A DNA stretch of 16,382 nt from CAZVEE01 sp964625525 (GTDB lineage: Bacteria; Pseudomonadota; Alphaproteobacteria; JAJFIK01), in the NCBI GenBank assembly GCA_964625525.1, contig CAZVEE010000078.1:1-16382 (forward strand), given 5' to 3'. This document shows, piece by piece, positions 1-7,690 of the stretch. The stretch's first letter is position 1, and each line of letters begins with the position of its first letter. The position numbers and the translations under genes were made by a program. The notes under the pieces are model-generated. The model searched no databases, had not been told where the DNA came from, and worked only from the letters and a program-made list of their open reading frames with translations.

Positions 1-807
1 GACGGCACCGTGGTGATCGGCGAGGGCGAGCGGGACGAAGCACCCATGCTTTACATCGGCGAGCGCGTCGGCACCGGTAAGGGCCCGAAAGTGGATATTG
101 CGCTTGATCCCCTCGAAGGCACCACGCTCTGCGCCAAGGACATGCCCAACTCGCTGGCGGTGATCGCAATCGCCCAGGGTGGCACGCTGCTGCACGCGCC
201 CGACGTTTACATGGACAAGATCGCCGTGGGGCCAGACTTGCCCGAAGGCGTCGTCGATCTGGACGCGGCGCCTGCGGACAATATTCGCGAGCTGGCCCGC
301 GTAAAGAACACCACGCCCGACCGCATCACCGCCTGTATCCTGGATCGTGATCGCCACCAGGATCTCATCGAAGCGGTGCGCAGCACCGGTGCCGCTGTGC
401 GCCTGATCCCCGATGGGGACATTGCAGGCGTGATCCACACCGTGGATCCCACCACCGGCATCGACATTTACATCGGCCAAGGCGGCGCGCCCGAAGGGGT
501 GCTGGCGGCGGCGGCGCTGCGCTGTATTGGCGGGCAGATTCAAACGCGCCTGGTGTTCCGCAATGACGACGAGCGCGGGCGCGCCCGGCGCATCGGCATC
601 ACCGATCTTGATCGTAAATACTCCTTGCACGAACTGGCGTCTGGCGACGTCATGTTCGCCGCCACGGGCGTCACCGACGGTACCATGCTCGACGGCATCA
701 AGATTGTCGGCGGCCATGTGCATTCTCACACCGTGGTCATGCGCTCCCATTCGCGCACCGTGCGCTGGATCAAGGCCCAGCACCTGGCGGATACCAAACT
801 GAAGTGA
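1..807 (+). CDS. glpX: Class II fructose-1,6-bisphosphatase GlpX, 5'-truncated by window edge
   Basis: Hydrolyses fructose 1,6-bisphosphate to fructose 6-phosphate in gluconeogenesis and, in autotrophs, the Calvin cycle; cytoplasmic and metal-dependent. The frame is open from base 1, so the first in-frame GTG (base 10) is not the true start. Against the usual 320-335 residues, the 268 seen mean about 55-65 N-terminal residues lie outside the window. Visible GlpX signatures are GEGERDEAPMLYIGE near the beginning, the metal/phosphate motif DPLEGTT, the GQGGAPEGV segment with its conserved Glu, and MFAATGVTDGTML near the end. The stop TGA (805-807) overlaps the GTG start of recJ by 4 bases (GTGA), implying translational coupling. 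In many alphaproteobacteria the order is hom-glpX-recJ, so a homoserine dehydrogenase gene may lie just upstream (inference). Confidence 0.96.
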   Translation, partial: DGTVVIGEGERDEAPMLYIGERVGTGKGPKVDIALDPLEGTTLCAKDMPNSLAVIAIAQGGTLLHAPDVYMDKIAVGPDLPEGVVDLDAAPADNIRELARVKNTTPDRITACILDRDRHQDLIEAVRSTGAAVRLIPDGDIAGVIHTVDPTTGIDIYIGQGGAPEGVLAAAALRCIGGQIQTRLVFRNDDERGRARRIGITDLDRKYSLHELASGDVMFAATGVTDGTMLDGIKIVGGHVHSHTVVMRSHSRTVRWIKAQHLADTKLK

Positions 808-2804
808 GCGCCTCCGCCCCCCGTCCTGCCTTGCCTGATCCCTCGGCCGCGCGCGCGCGGCTGCGGGCGGATGGGCGGCTGGTGCCGGGGGGCGACGCTG
901 TCAATGGCCTGTCTGAGCCAGACGCGCTCTCGCCGGATGCGCTGGGGCCGGACGCACTCTGGGACGTATCCCGTTCCGCCTTAGGCCGGCGCTGGCGTCT
1001 GCGGCCGGCGCCCCTCGACGCGGTCCAGCGGCTTGCCGCGGGCCATGGTCTTGCCGAGCCACTCGCCCGGCTGCTTGTGGCCAGGGACCTCGCGGACCAG
1101 GACATCGAGACCTATCTCGCGCCCACATTGCGCCGCTTGCTGCCCGATCCCAGTACTCTGGCGGATATGGACCGGGCGGCCGAGCGCTTGGCCGTTGCGG
1201 TGGAACAGTCCGAACCGCTTGCCGTCTTTGCTGATTACGATGTGGACGGCGCCACGTCCGCCGCGCTGCTTCTGCGCTATTTGAGAGCGCTCGGTCGCGA
1301 GGCGCGCCTCTATGTGCCCGATCGTCAGGCCGAGGGCTACGGTCCCAATGGCCCGGCTCTGGAGCGACTGGCGGCGGAGGGGGCCTCGCTGGTCGTCACC
1401 GTGGATTGTGGTGTCACGGCCTTTGACGCTCTGGATGCGGCCGCGGCGGCCGGCCTCGACATTGTCGTCATTGATCACCACCAGGCAGACGATGCTCTGC
1501 CCGTTGCCACCGCGGTCGTGAACCCGAACCGCCGCGATGACGCGTCGGGCCTGGGCACGCTCGCCGCCGTGGGCGTGGTGTTCCTGACGCTGGTGGCGCT
1601 GACCCGCGTCTTGCGCGCGCGGGGGTGGTTTTCCAAAGCCGGCGTCCCTGAACCCAATCTCCTGGGCTGGCTCGATCTGGTGGCCCTGGGAACCGTCTGT
1701 GATGTGGTGCCGCTTCAGGGTCTGAACCGCGCGCTGGTGGTGCAGGGTCTTAAGGTTATGGGGCAGGGCACTGCGGCGGGGCACTTGGGCATCGGTGGCA
1801 GTGCCCCTGGCTTGGCCGCGCTAGGCCAGGTGGCGGGGTTGAGTGAACAGCCTGGTCCTTATCATCTGGGCTTCCTGCTGGGGCCGCGCGTCAATGCCGG
1901 CGGCCGGGTGGGGCGGGCGGATCTTGGCGCCCGGCTGCTCGCCACGGATGACGCGGCGGACGCGGAGGATCTGGCCCGCCAGCTCGATGCCCTCAATCGC
2001 GAGCGTCGTGACATCGAACAGGCTGTGCTCGACGCGGCCCTGGTTGCGGGGGAAGCCCAGATCGAAGCCTGGCCCGAGCGTCCTCTGGTGTGCGTCAGCG
2101 GCGAGGGCTGGCACCCGGGCGTGATCGGGATCGTGGCCAGCCGTCTGAAAGACCGCCTGGAGCGCCCCGCACTCGTCCTGGCGCTGGAGAATGGCGTGGC
2201 AAAGGGGTCAGGTCGTTCGGTGCAGGGCGCCGATCTGGGCGCGGCTGTCCTTGTTGCCCGCGAGGCGGGGCTCTTGGTCAATGGGGGCGGTCATCCCATG
2301 GCGGCCGGTCTCACCGTGGAGGCTGAGCACATCGCCGCCCTCGACCGGTTCCTCTGCGACGCCCTGGCCCTTGATGTGGCCCGCGCCCGCGCCGAGCGTG
2401 CCACTTGGATTGATGCCACCCTCAGCGTGGCCGGTGCCAGCCGTGACCTCTATGAAACCTTCGAGCGCGCCGGGCCCTTTGGCGCTGGCAATGCCGAACC
2501 CGTCATCGCGATTCGCGGGGCGCTCGTGCAATGGGTCCGCGAGATCGGCGAGAACCATTTGCGCTGCACTCTGGCGAGCCCAGAAGGCGCGCGCCTTGCC
2601 GCGGTGGCCTTCCGGTGCCGTGACACCGCCTTGGGCCAGGCGCTGCGCAGTGCCGAGGGCCGGGCCGCCCATGTCACGGGCCGCCTGCGTGCGGACAACT
2701 GGAAGGGCCGCAACGGCGTGCAACTGCACATAGAAGACATCGCGCTCGACACAGGCCAAACACCTGATGCGGACCCCTGTTCCGCCGAAATCCCGGATTT
2801 TTGA
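804..2804 (+). CDS. recJ: Single-stranded-DNA-specific 5'-3' exonuclease RecJ
   Basis: Degrades single-stranded DNA 5' to 3' in RecF-pathway recombination, mismatch repair and base-excision repair; cytoplasmic. The 666 residues show the DHH core: motif I ADYDVDGATS (143-152, metal-binding Asp), VTVDCG (199-203), VVIDHHQ (221-227) and ALGTVCDVVPL (294-304). GPRVNAGGR (360-368) follows. The DHHA1 part has GEGWHPGVIGIVASR (433-447) and GGGHPMAAG (494-502). A C-terminal OB-type region contains AGPFGAGNAEPV. GTG at 804 is chosen because it overlaps the glpX stop, giving coupling. The protein is longer than most alphaproteobacterial RecJ (about 590-610): the family-like N-terminus begins near GRRWRLRP (residues 61-68), so about 55 residues are an extension rich in Ala/Pro/Asp. 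A later start cannot be excluded. Confidence 0.97.
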   Translation: MSASAPRPALPDPSAARARLRADGRLVPGGDAVNGLSEPDALSPDALGPDALWDVSRSALGRRWRLRPAPLDAVQRLAAGHGLAEPLARLLVARDLADQDIETYLAPTLRRLLPDPSTLADMDRAAERLAVAVEQSEPLAVFADYDVDGATSAALLLRYLRALGREARLYVPDRQAEGYGPNGPALERLAAEGASLVVTVDCGVTAFDALDAAAAAGLDIVVIDHHQADDALPVATAVVNPNRRDDASGLGTLAAVGVVFLTLVALTRVLRARGWFSKAGVPEPNLLGWLDLVALGTVCDVVPLQGLNRALVVQGLKVMGQGTAAGHLGIGGSAPGLAALGQVAGLSEQPGPYHLGFLLGPRVNAGGRVGRADLGARLLATDDAADAEDLARQLDALNRERRDIEQAVLDAALVAGEAQIEAWPERPLVCVSGEGWHPGVIGIVASRLKDRLERPALVLALENGVAKGSGRSVQGADLGAAVLVAREAGLLVNGGGHPMAAGLTVEAEHIAALDRFLCDALALDVARARAERATWIDATLSVAGASRDLYETFERAGPFGAGNAEPVIAIRGALVQWVREIGENHLRCTLASPEGARLAAVAFRCRDTALGQALRSAEGRAAHVTGRLRADNWKGRNGVQLHIEDIALDTGQTPDADPCSAEIPDF

Positions 2805-2835
2805 CCCCCTGCGGCACCGCGCCCGCACCCCCCTC

Positions 2836-2864
2836 TTGCCAACTGCCGGCAAACTTTTTATATC
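2836..2864 (+). promoter_or_regulatory. Predicted sigma-70-type promoter for tRNA-Glu
   Basis: TTGCCA (2836-2841) and TATATC (2859-2864) are separated by exactly 17 bases, close to housekeeping consensus. Transcription would begin near 2871, about 55 bases before the mature tRNA. An inverted repeat TTGCC/GGCAA (2836-2840 and 2848-2852) overlaps the -35 element. It lies 32 bases beyond the recJ stop, so the tRNA is probably transcribed independently. Confidence 0.6.
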
Positions 2865-2925
2865 AGCCCCTCACCGGTTCGGCGCCGGGCGGTCAGGGGC
2901 TCGCCTCTAACACGCACCAGCCTGC

Positions 2926-3000
2926 GCTCCCTTCGTCTATCGGTTAGGACGCCAGATTTTCAATCTGGAAAGAGGGGTTCGATTCCCCTAGGGAGCGCCA
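2926..3000 (+). tRNA. tRNA-Glu (anticodon TTC)
   Basis: A complete cloverleaf can be folded. The acceptor arms GCTCCCT (2926-2932) and AGGGAGC (2990-2996) pair over 7 bp. The anticodon stem CCAGA/TCTGG (2952-2956, 2964-2968) closes a loop with anticodon TTC at 2959-2961. The T-arm AGGGG/CCCCT (2973-2977, 2985-2989) closes TTCGATT. Discriminator G2997 is followed by an encoded CCA (2998-3000). TTC reads the glutamate codons GAA and GAG. A run of five T follows directly (3001-3005). It has its own promoter upstream. Confidence 0.97.
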
Positions 3001-3220
3001 TTTTTCCTGATCCTGAATCATGGCTCAGCGCGCTCATGGTCTTACGGCTCGCCGGAGCGGCTTAGGATGGAGCGCGTCCATCTGGAGGGTGGCGGGCGCC
3101 TCGCCATCGGCTTGATGCGATGGCGAGGGAAAAGGGGCAGGTGGTGCGGGTGGGCCGGCCCAGATCTGCTGGTTAAGACGCGAGGCCAGAGTGCGCAGCC
3201 GCCCCTCCGGCCGGCCTGGT
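3001..3220. other. Intergenic region between tRNA-Glu and the convergent DUF4136 gene, with one hairpin
   Basis: No supported gene. It holds a perfect 11-bp inverted repeat, CCTCGCCATCG (3099-3109) and its complement (3118-3128), with an 8-base loop. Neither side has a T tract, so it is not a textbook intrinsic terminator, although its place about 90 bases past the stop of the minus-strand lipoprotein gene suggests a role in 3'-end formation. Confidence 0.5.
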
Positions 3221-3817
3221 TCAGTTCGGCGGAAAGTCACGCAGCAGGTATTGAAAGGCGCGGTCCGCGTTGCTGCCATCGGGCCTTTGATGGGTGACGT
3301 CTTTGGTCGCGCTGGCGCTCCACACAGCGGTGTTTGACGTGAGATCAAAGATTTGAACGACCACCTTGCCTTCATCGATCATGCGCGCGAGTGGATCGAG
3401 GCTCACTTGTTCATATCCTGACGCCACAACGACCGTTTTGTCTCGGCGCGGACCGGGGCGGTTGACGGTCCGCACGGCGCCCTGCGTGGGGGCGTACACG
3501 GTGCGGTCCGTTGAGTCGAACACCATAGCCTGGCTGACACCGAGGACAACTTTGACACCGAAATCGGCGTCGGCCGGATCCCGCACCTCCCGGAAGCCTT
3601 TCTCGCGCATTTCTGTGCGGACCGCCTGTTCCGCCGCAGCGAGGACCATTTCGGGCGCCTGGCGGTTGCCCTCCACGGTCACCAGCTGGCCATCCATCCA
3701 GGCAAAGGTCTCGTAGCGGCTGAAGTCATGGTCCTTGTCATAATCCAACACAATGTCCGGCCGTGTGGCGCAGCCCGCCACCAACACAAGAACGCCTAGC
3801 AGAGCGAATACCCGCAT
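3221..3817 (-). CDS. DUF4136 family lipoprotein
   Basis: Predicted lipid-anchored envelope protein of 198 residues; function unknown. The N-terminus is a lipoprotein signal: MRVFALLGVLVLVAGC with lipobox VAGC, Cys16 being the modified residue. The mature part opens with a DYDKDHDFSRYETFAW segment (25-40), typical of DUF4136, a domain of about 150-170 residues found in Gram-negative lipoproteins. The rest matches the family size and ends in AFQYLLRDFPPN. ATG at 3817-3815 is supported by a GGGGG purine run about 7 bases upstream on the minus strand and by the signal peptide starting there. The stop is TGA. It is followed by the hairpin at 3099-3128. The gene is alone on its strand here, with about 260 bases to the permease upstream. 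The domain call is from pattern memory but the lipobox is clear. Confidence 0.88.
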   Translation of the reverse strand: MRVFALLGVLVLVAGCATRPDIVLDYDKDHDFSRYETFAWMDGQLVTVEGNRQAPEMVLAAAEQAVRTEMREKGFREVRDPADADFGVKVVLGVSQAMVFDSTDRTVYAPTQGAVRTVNRPGPRRDKTVVVASGYEQVSLDPLARMIDEGKVVVQIFDLTSNTAVWSASATKDVTHQRPDGSNADRAFQYLLRDFPPN

Positions 3818-3989
3818 GATCTACCCCCAAAAAGTGTTCTAGAGCTCAAACATAGTATCTACCGCGCCCGCCCGCATGCCGCCAGCCTAAACGCCAGGCA
3901 GCGTCCGGAAATTGGTCCGGCCCGATGCGCCATCACACACGCTTCAGCCGCCCGGGCCGCAGTCCATGCAGCGCAGGGGCGGCTTGGGG

Positions 3990-4076
3990 CCGAAGCCGAG
4001 GGCATGCAGCCCACCCGCGCACAGGTGGTGCCGAGCGGGCCGCCATCGATCAGCGCCAGACGGTTGGTATACTGCC
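3990..4076 (-). pseudogene. Relic of a class I pyridine nucleotide-disulfide oxidoreductase (dihydrolipoamide dehydrogenase-like)
   Basis: On the minus strand, immediately after the lactate permease stop, the translation reads NRLALIDGGPLGTTCARVGCMPS (within 4065-3997). This is the redox-active disulfide signature GG.xGTTC....GC.PSK of dihydrolipoamide dehydrogenase and related flavoproteins, with both cysteines present. The FAD-binding Rossmann start (GxGxxG) that should lie about 30 residues before it is missing, and the Lys after PS and everything beyond is unrecognisable. So about 25 residues remain of a family near 450-480. It is a fragment of a decayed or deleted gene, not an active enzyme. 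A chance match to so long a signature is unlikely but not excluded. Confidence 0.6.
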
Positions 4077-4081
4077 CAGCC

Positions 4082-5695
4082 TTACCATTCCGTAGTGAGT
4101 AACGCCGCCATGCCGGCGACTGTGCAGTAGAGTAGCATCGGCCACAGCGTGTAGCGGATGATGGCGCCTTCCTGTCGGTGGAGGCCAACGACGGCGGCGG
4201 CGGCGACCACATTCAGAACAGAAATCATATTGCCAGCATTGGCGCCGAGCATTTGGGCTGCGAGGACAGTGGTCTCGGGCAACTCCGCCTGGGTGGCAGT
4301 GTTCGCCTGGAGAAGGGCAAACATCATATTGCTGAACGTGGCGCTGCCGGCGAGGAAGGACCCGAAAGCACCCACAAAAGGAGCCGCCAGAGGCCATGCC
4401 GGACCAAGGGTGGCGGCGGCAAGGTCGGCAAGGGCGATCGGCATGCTCTCAAGCCCCGCCTCGTTCACGCCGGACTGGATGAAGATGCGCACCATGGCCA
4501 CTGACGCGCCGAGCACGAGTGCGGTGCGGGCGATGACGGCGCCAGTGTCCGACACCGCTGTCATCACGGCACTGCGGCGCAGGCTGAGAAGCGGAATGGC
4601 CAGCACGGCAACGGCCACGAACAGAGCGCCCGGCAGATACAGAGGCGCCACGGACACGCTGATCTCCGTGTCCAGAATACCGGTCCAGGACAGAGAAAGG
4701 CTTTGCAGCGCGGCCTTGAAAGGTAAGGTCTCCAGCCTGCTGAGCACCAGCATGACCGCCAGCAGCAGATAAGGCGCCCACGCCCGCAGCAGTGACATCG
4801 GTGGGGTGTCCGGTGGCGTGTTCTCCACGGTCTCAAAACCGGGCAGGGCGGTCGGGATGAGAAACCGCGAGCGGGTGAGGGGCAGGATAATCGCCAGACC
4901 GATCAGCCCACCAAGCATCGCCGGAAACTCCGGCCCCAGCGTCAGGGCAATCACCAGAGCCGGGAGTGTATACGCAAACCCTGCCACAAGCGCGAAGCGC
5001 CAGGCACCCAGGCCCGCCCGCCAACTGGCGACCGGATGAAAGAACCGCGTGAACAGGCAGACCAGAAGCAGCGGGACAGCCGTACCCGTCACCAGGTCGA
5101 TCATCACCGCTTCCGCGGCCACTTGGTTCAAAAAGCCTGACAGGCCCCCAGGGGCCGTTGCCGCGACCGGCGCCAGCGTCCCCTCCGCTTCCAATCCGCG
5201 CCCCACACCGACAAGTGTCGGCGTGCCCACGGCGCCGAAGGACACCGGGCTGCTGTTGGCGATCAGGGCGAGCACCACGGCCCCGAGTGCCGGAAAGCCG
5301 AGCGCCACCAAGAGCGGCGCTGTGATTGCCGCCGGCGTGCCAAAGCCCGCCGCGCCTTCCAGGAAGGCCCCGAACAGCCAAGCGATGAGAATAAGCTGAA
5401 CGCGCGGATCGGGCGTGATGCGGGTGAAGCCAGCGCGGATCGCCGCCATGGCACCACTCTCGGTCAAGATTTTCAGCAGCAGGACGGCCCCAAGCACGAT
5501 CCAGAGGATCGATGCGGCGATGACCAGCCCTTCAAGCGATGCGGCCAGCATCTGGCGCATCGGGACTTGCCACACGGTCACGGCGACGACGGCGGTGACG
5601 CCAAGGCTGATGGGCATGGCCCGCGCCGCCGGAAGACGCAGGCCCACCAGCAGGATCAACACCGCCAGCAAGGGCGTGAGCGCAACGAGGACCAT
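4082..5695 (-). CDS. L-lactate permease family transporter (LctP/LldP)
   Basis: Inner-membrane symporter of the lactate permease family (TC 2.A.14), taking up lactate and often glycolate with a proton. The 537 residues compare with about 550 for family members. The protein is a string of hydrophobic helices from the N-terminus (MVLVALTPLLAVLILLVGL) to the C-terminus. It carries the family hallmark WLFGAFLEGAAGFGTPAAI (106-124), then NSSPVSFGAVGTPTLVGVG (147-165) and, late, AFVGAFGSFLAGSATFSN-like sequence. ATG at 5695-5693 has an AGAGAG purine run 6-11 bases upstream; the stop is TAA. No lactate dehydrogenase or GntR-type lactate regulator is adjacent, so the substrate is inferred from family only. 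The upstream region contains a direct repeat of GATGGATCCGG (5713-5723, 5729-5739) that could be an operator. Confidence 0.93.
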   Translation of the reverse strand: MVLVALTPLLAVLILLVGLRLPAARAMPISLGVTAVVAVTVWQVPMRQMLAASLEGLVIAASILWIVLGAVLLLKILTESGAMAAIRAGFTRITPDPRVQLILIAWLFGAFLEGAAGFGTPAAITAPLLVALGFPALGAVVLALIANSSPVSFGAVGTPTLVGVGRGLEAEGTLAPVAATAPGGLSGFLNQVAAEAVMIDLVTGTAVPLLLVCLFTRFFHPVASWRAGLGAWRFALVAGFAYTLPALVIALTLGPEFPAMLGGLIGLAIILPLTRSRFLIPTALPGFETVENTPPDTPPMSLLRAWAPYLLLAVMLVLSRLETLPFKAALQSLSLSWTGILDTEISVSVAPLYLPGALFVAVAVLAIPLLSLRRSAVMTAVSDTGAVIARTALVLGASVAMVRIFIQSGVNEAGLESMPIALADLAAATLGPAWPLAAPFVGAFGSFLAGSATFSNMMFALLQANTATQAELPETTVLAAQMLGANAGNMISVLNVVAAAAVVGLHRQEGAIIRYTLWPMLLYCTVAGMAALLTTEW

Positions 5696-5991
5696 GGAAT
5701 TCTCTCTCTAAAGATGGATCCGGCTTGCGATGGATCCGGACGGTGCCGGGTCCCATGATCGTTAGCCGGAGTTGGCTGCGGGCGCGATAACACTTGGGAT
5801 CTAGAATGACCGCGGCGTCCGCCGGTGGCGGCCACCTCGGCCCTGAAGGATCGTCACGGCGCACAATCCGGTCTTGCGACCGGATTGCGTCGGCAGGCTG
5901 GTCTTGGGGTCCTTACGTTGGCGCGTGGTACCTGTCGCGGGCCGTGCTAGGCTTCCCGTCGATGACACCGACGGACACAAGGATGCCGCCC
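5696..5991. promoter_or_regulatory. Divergent intergenic region between the permease and DUF6265 genes, with repeats
   Basis: No supported gene in these 296 bases. Two structures stand out. An 11-bp direct repeat GATGGATCCGG starts at 5713 and 5729 (16-base period), just ahead of the permease start. A perfect 10-bp inverted repeat CAATCCGGTC/GACCGGATTG with a TTGC centre lies at 5864-5887. Either could be a regulator site for the divergent genes. I see no convincing -10/-35 pair. Confidence 0.4.
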
Positions 5992-6474
5992 ATGTCCCTA
6001 CGCGCTCGGACGATAAGCCGCTGCGGAGCTGCCGCCTTGGGCCTCGCCGTGAGTGTCGCCACCGCTCCGGCGCAGACACCGGCGCCCTTGGCATGGCTTG
6101 CTGGCTGCTGGCAAACGCAAAGCGGCGGCACCCGCGAAACCTGGGTCGCCGAGCCCGGCGGCTACCTGTTCGGCCATGCCGTCACCATCCGCGATGGGGC
6201 AACAGTCTTTTTCGAACATCTGCGCATTGAGCCGCCCGCCTCAGGCGCGCTGTCCGCGTCCATGACCTTCGTTGCCTATCCTCGGGGCGGCCGTCCCACG
6301 CGTTTTGCTCAAACCGCTGAAGGGCCCGGCTGGGTCCGTTTTGAAAATCCCGACCACGATTTTCCCCAACGCATTACCTATCGCCGAGACGGTGGAACGC
6401 TCAACGCCGAAGCAGCGACCCTTGACGAGGCACGGGCATCGCGTTGGGTCTATACATCGTGTGGAGAGGACTAG
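5992..6474 (+). CDS. Secreted DUF6265 family protein
   Basis: Predicted periplasmic protein of 160 residues; biochemical role unknown. A Sec signal peptide is visible: MSLRARTISR, a hydrophobic stretch (GAAALGLAVSVA), then APAQ with likely cleavage after residue 28. The mature domain begins LAWLAGCWQT (33-42) and continues with the DUF6265 pattern: ETWVAEPGGYLFG (49-61), a strand TVFFEHLRIE (71-80), and the strongly conserved FENPDHDFPQRITYRR (117-132). The frame is open to 5794, but ATG 5992 is chosen because the signal peptide starts there and AAGG (5979-5982) lies 9 bases upstream. ATG 5983, three codons earlier in frame, is the alternative. The stop is TAG. The interrupted sulfotransferase begins 117 bases downstream on the same strand. 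Confidence 0.85.
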   Translation: MSLRARTISRCGAAALGLAVSVATAPAQTPAPLAWLAGCWQTQSGGTRETWVAEPGGYLFGHAVTIRDGATVFFEHLRIEPPASGALSASMTFVAYPRGGRPTRFAQTAEGPGWVRFENPDHDFPQRITYRRDGGTLNAEAATLDEARASRWVYTSCGED

Positions 6475-6591
6475 TCACGGGCTCCGGCCGGGGCAGGCTG
6501 TCCGATGGGCTCCGTGCGGGTGGCTCTGTGCGGGTAGGCTCGCTTTGCACGACAAGGCGCTTAAACGCAATTCAGAGAAGAGCTTAGGGTC

Positions 6592-7458
6592 ATGACCAGG
6601 ACATTTCACTTCATCTCCGGCCTGCCGCGCTCGGGCTCGACATTGCTGGCGGCGCTGTTGCGGTAGAACCCGCGCTTTCACGCGGGCATGTCGGGCCCGG
6701 TTGCCAGTTTGTTCGAGGGCGTGGTGGCGCAGGTGTCGGCCGGATCGGAACGTGCGTCCATGGTCAATGCGGAGCAGCGGGCGCGGATCCTGCGCGGCCT
6801 CTTCGACAGCTATTATGATGATCGGGACGAACCGGTGATCTTTGACACCAATCGCGCCTGGACGGCGAAAATGCCTGCGCTGATGACCTTGTTCCCGAAG
6901 GCCAAGCTCATCTGTTGTGTGCGGGACATCTCCTGGATCATGGACTCCATGGAACGCCAATTTCGGGGCAACGCGTTTGAACACACGCGCCTCTTCAACA
7001 CACCCAATGAGCGCGCCACCGTCTACACCCGCATTGAGGCACTGGCCCATGCCAACCGGCTCGTGGGTTTTCCCTATCATGCCCTGCGCGAGGCCTGCTG
7101 GGGGGAGCATGCGGAGCAATTGGTGATCGTCGATTACGACCTGCTGGTGAGCCGACCCAAAGAGGTCATCGCCCTGATCTATCAGGTCCTTGAGGAAGAG
7201 CCGTTCGAGCATCATCTCGACGCGGTCGACTATGACGCACCGGAATTTGACACTCAGCTCGGCGTCAGCGGCCTGCACAAAGTCCACAAAAAGGTGGAGC
7301 CCCGGCCCCGCCAAACCATTCTGCCCCCGGACCTGTTCGAGCGCTATGCCAATATGGCCTTCTGGCGCGACCTGAAAAACTGCAAAGCCTATCGCATTGT
7401 CAGCCAATCAGCGGCCTCCAACCCGTCAGCAGAGACGGTGCCGGCTGCGGCGACCTGA
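6592..7458 (+). pseudogene. Sulfotransferase family gene interrupted by one in-frame amber codon
   Basis: Sulfotransferases of this type move sulfate from PAPS to an acceptor; the acceptor is unknown here. The frame starts at ATG 6592 (MTRTFHFISG) with the PAPS-binding P-loop GLPRSGSTLL (10-19). It hits TAG at 6664-6666 (codon 25), then continues without another stop to TGA at 7456-7458. Downstream sequence remains well conserved: NPRFHAGMSGPVASLFEG right after the stop, FDTNRAWTAKMPAL, the phosphate-binding-like CVRDISWIMDSMER, VDYDLLV, and a C-terminal ILPPDLFERYANMAFWR. Family members usually have Gln at the interrupted position (LLxQNPRF), so a CAG-to-TAG transition explains the stop. Read through, it would be 288 residues, a normal length. 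It is either a recent pseudogene or a base error. Translation from a later ATG would lack the P-loop. Confidence 0.85.
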
Positions 7459-7690
7459 CCGGGCCTCGTTTGGACGCGAACCCTTTCGTCGAGGCGCGAC
7501 GACCGTCGTATAGGCTGCGGGTCTTGCGTGGAGGCGCGGACCACGATGGGGGATCTGTCGGGGCGTGAGGGGAGTGACGGCTGTCCGTTCGGCTGATTGC
7601 CGCCACTCTGTCGGCATTTAAGGAGCGATCCGCATACACAAAAGGCGGGAGGCATGGCCTCCCGCCTGCTTTTTGGAAGCAGTCTGATCG
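7459..7690. other. Convergent intergenic region downstream of the sulfotransferase
   Basis: Holds the terminator at 7644-7674 and a small stem TCGTCG/CGACGA near 7488-7504. Nothing else is supported; the short open frames here overlap each other and show no start signals or recognisable protein. Confidence 0.5.
7644..7674 (+). terminator. Strong intrinsic terminator, probably bidirectional
   Basis: GGCGGGAGGC (7644-7653) pairs perfectly over 10 bp with GCCTCCCGCC (7657-7666) across a 3-base loop, followed by TGCTTTTT (7667-7674). Read on the minus strand, the same stem is followed by TTTTGTGT. It lies between the converging sulfotransferase and ompW genes and can serve both. Confidence 0.85.

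Noticed and set aside
981..1784. Minus-strand frame of 267 codons inside recJ
   Set aside because: It is a shadow of the GC-rich recJ gene, whose motifs are all intact on the plus strand.
6475..7407. Minus-strand frame of 310 codons opposite the sulfotransferase
   Set aside because: It is the antisense of a clearly conserved sulfotransferase; no motif or start signal.
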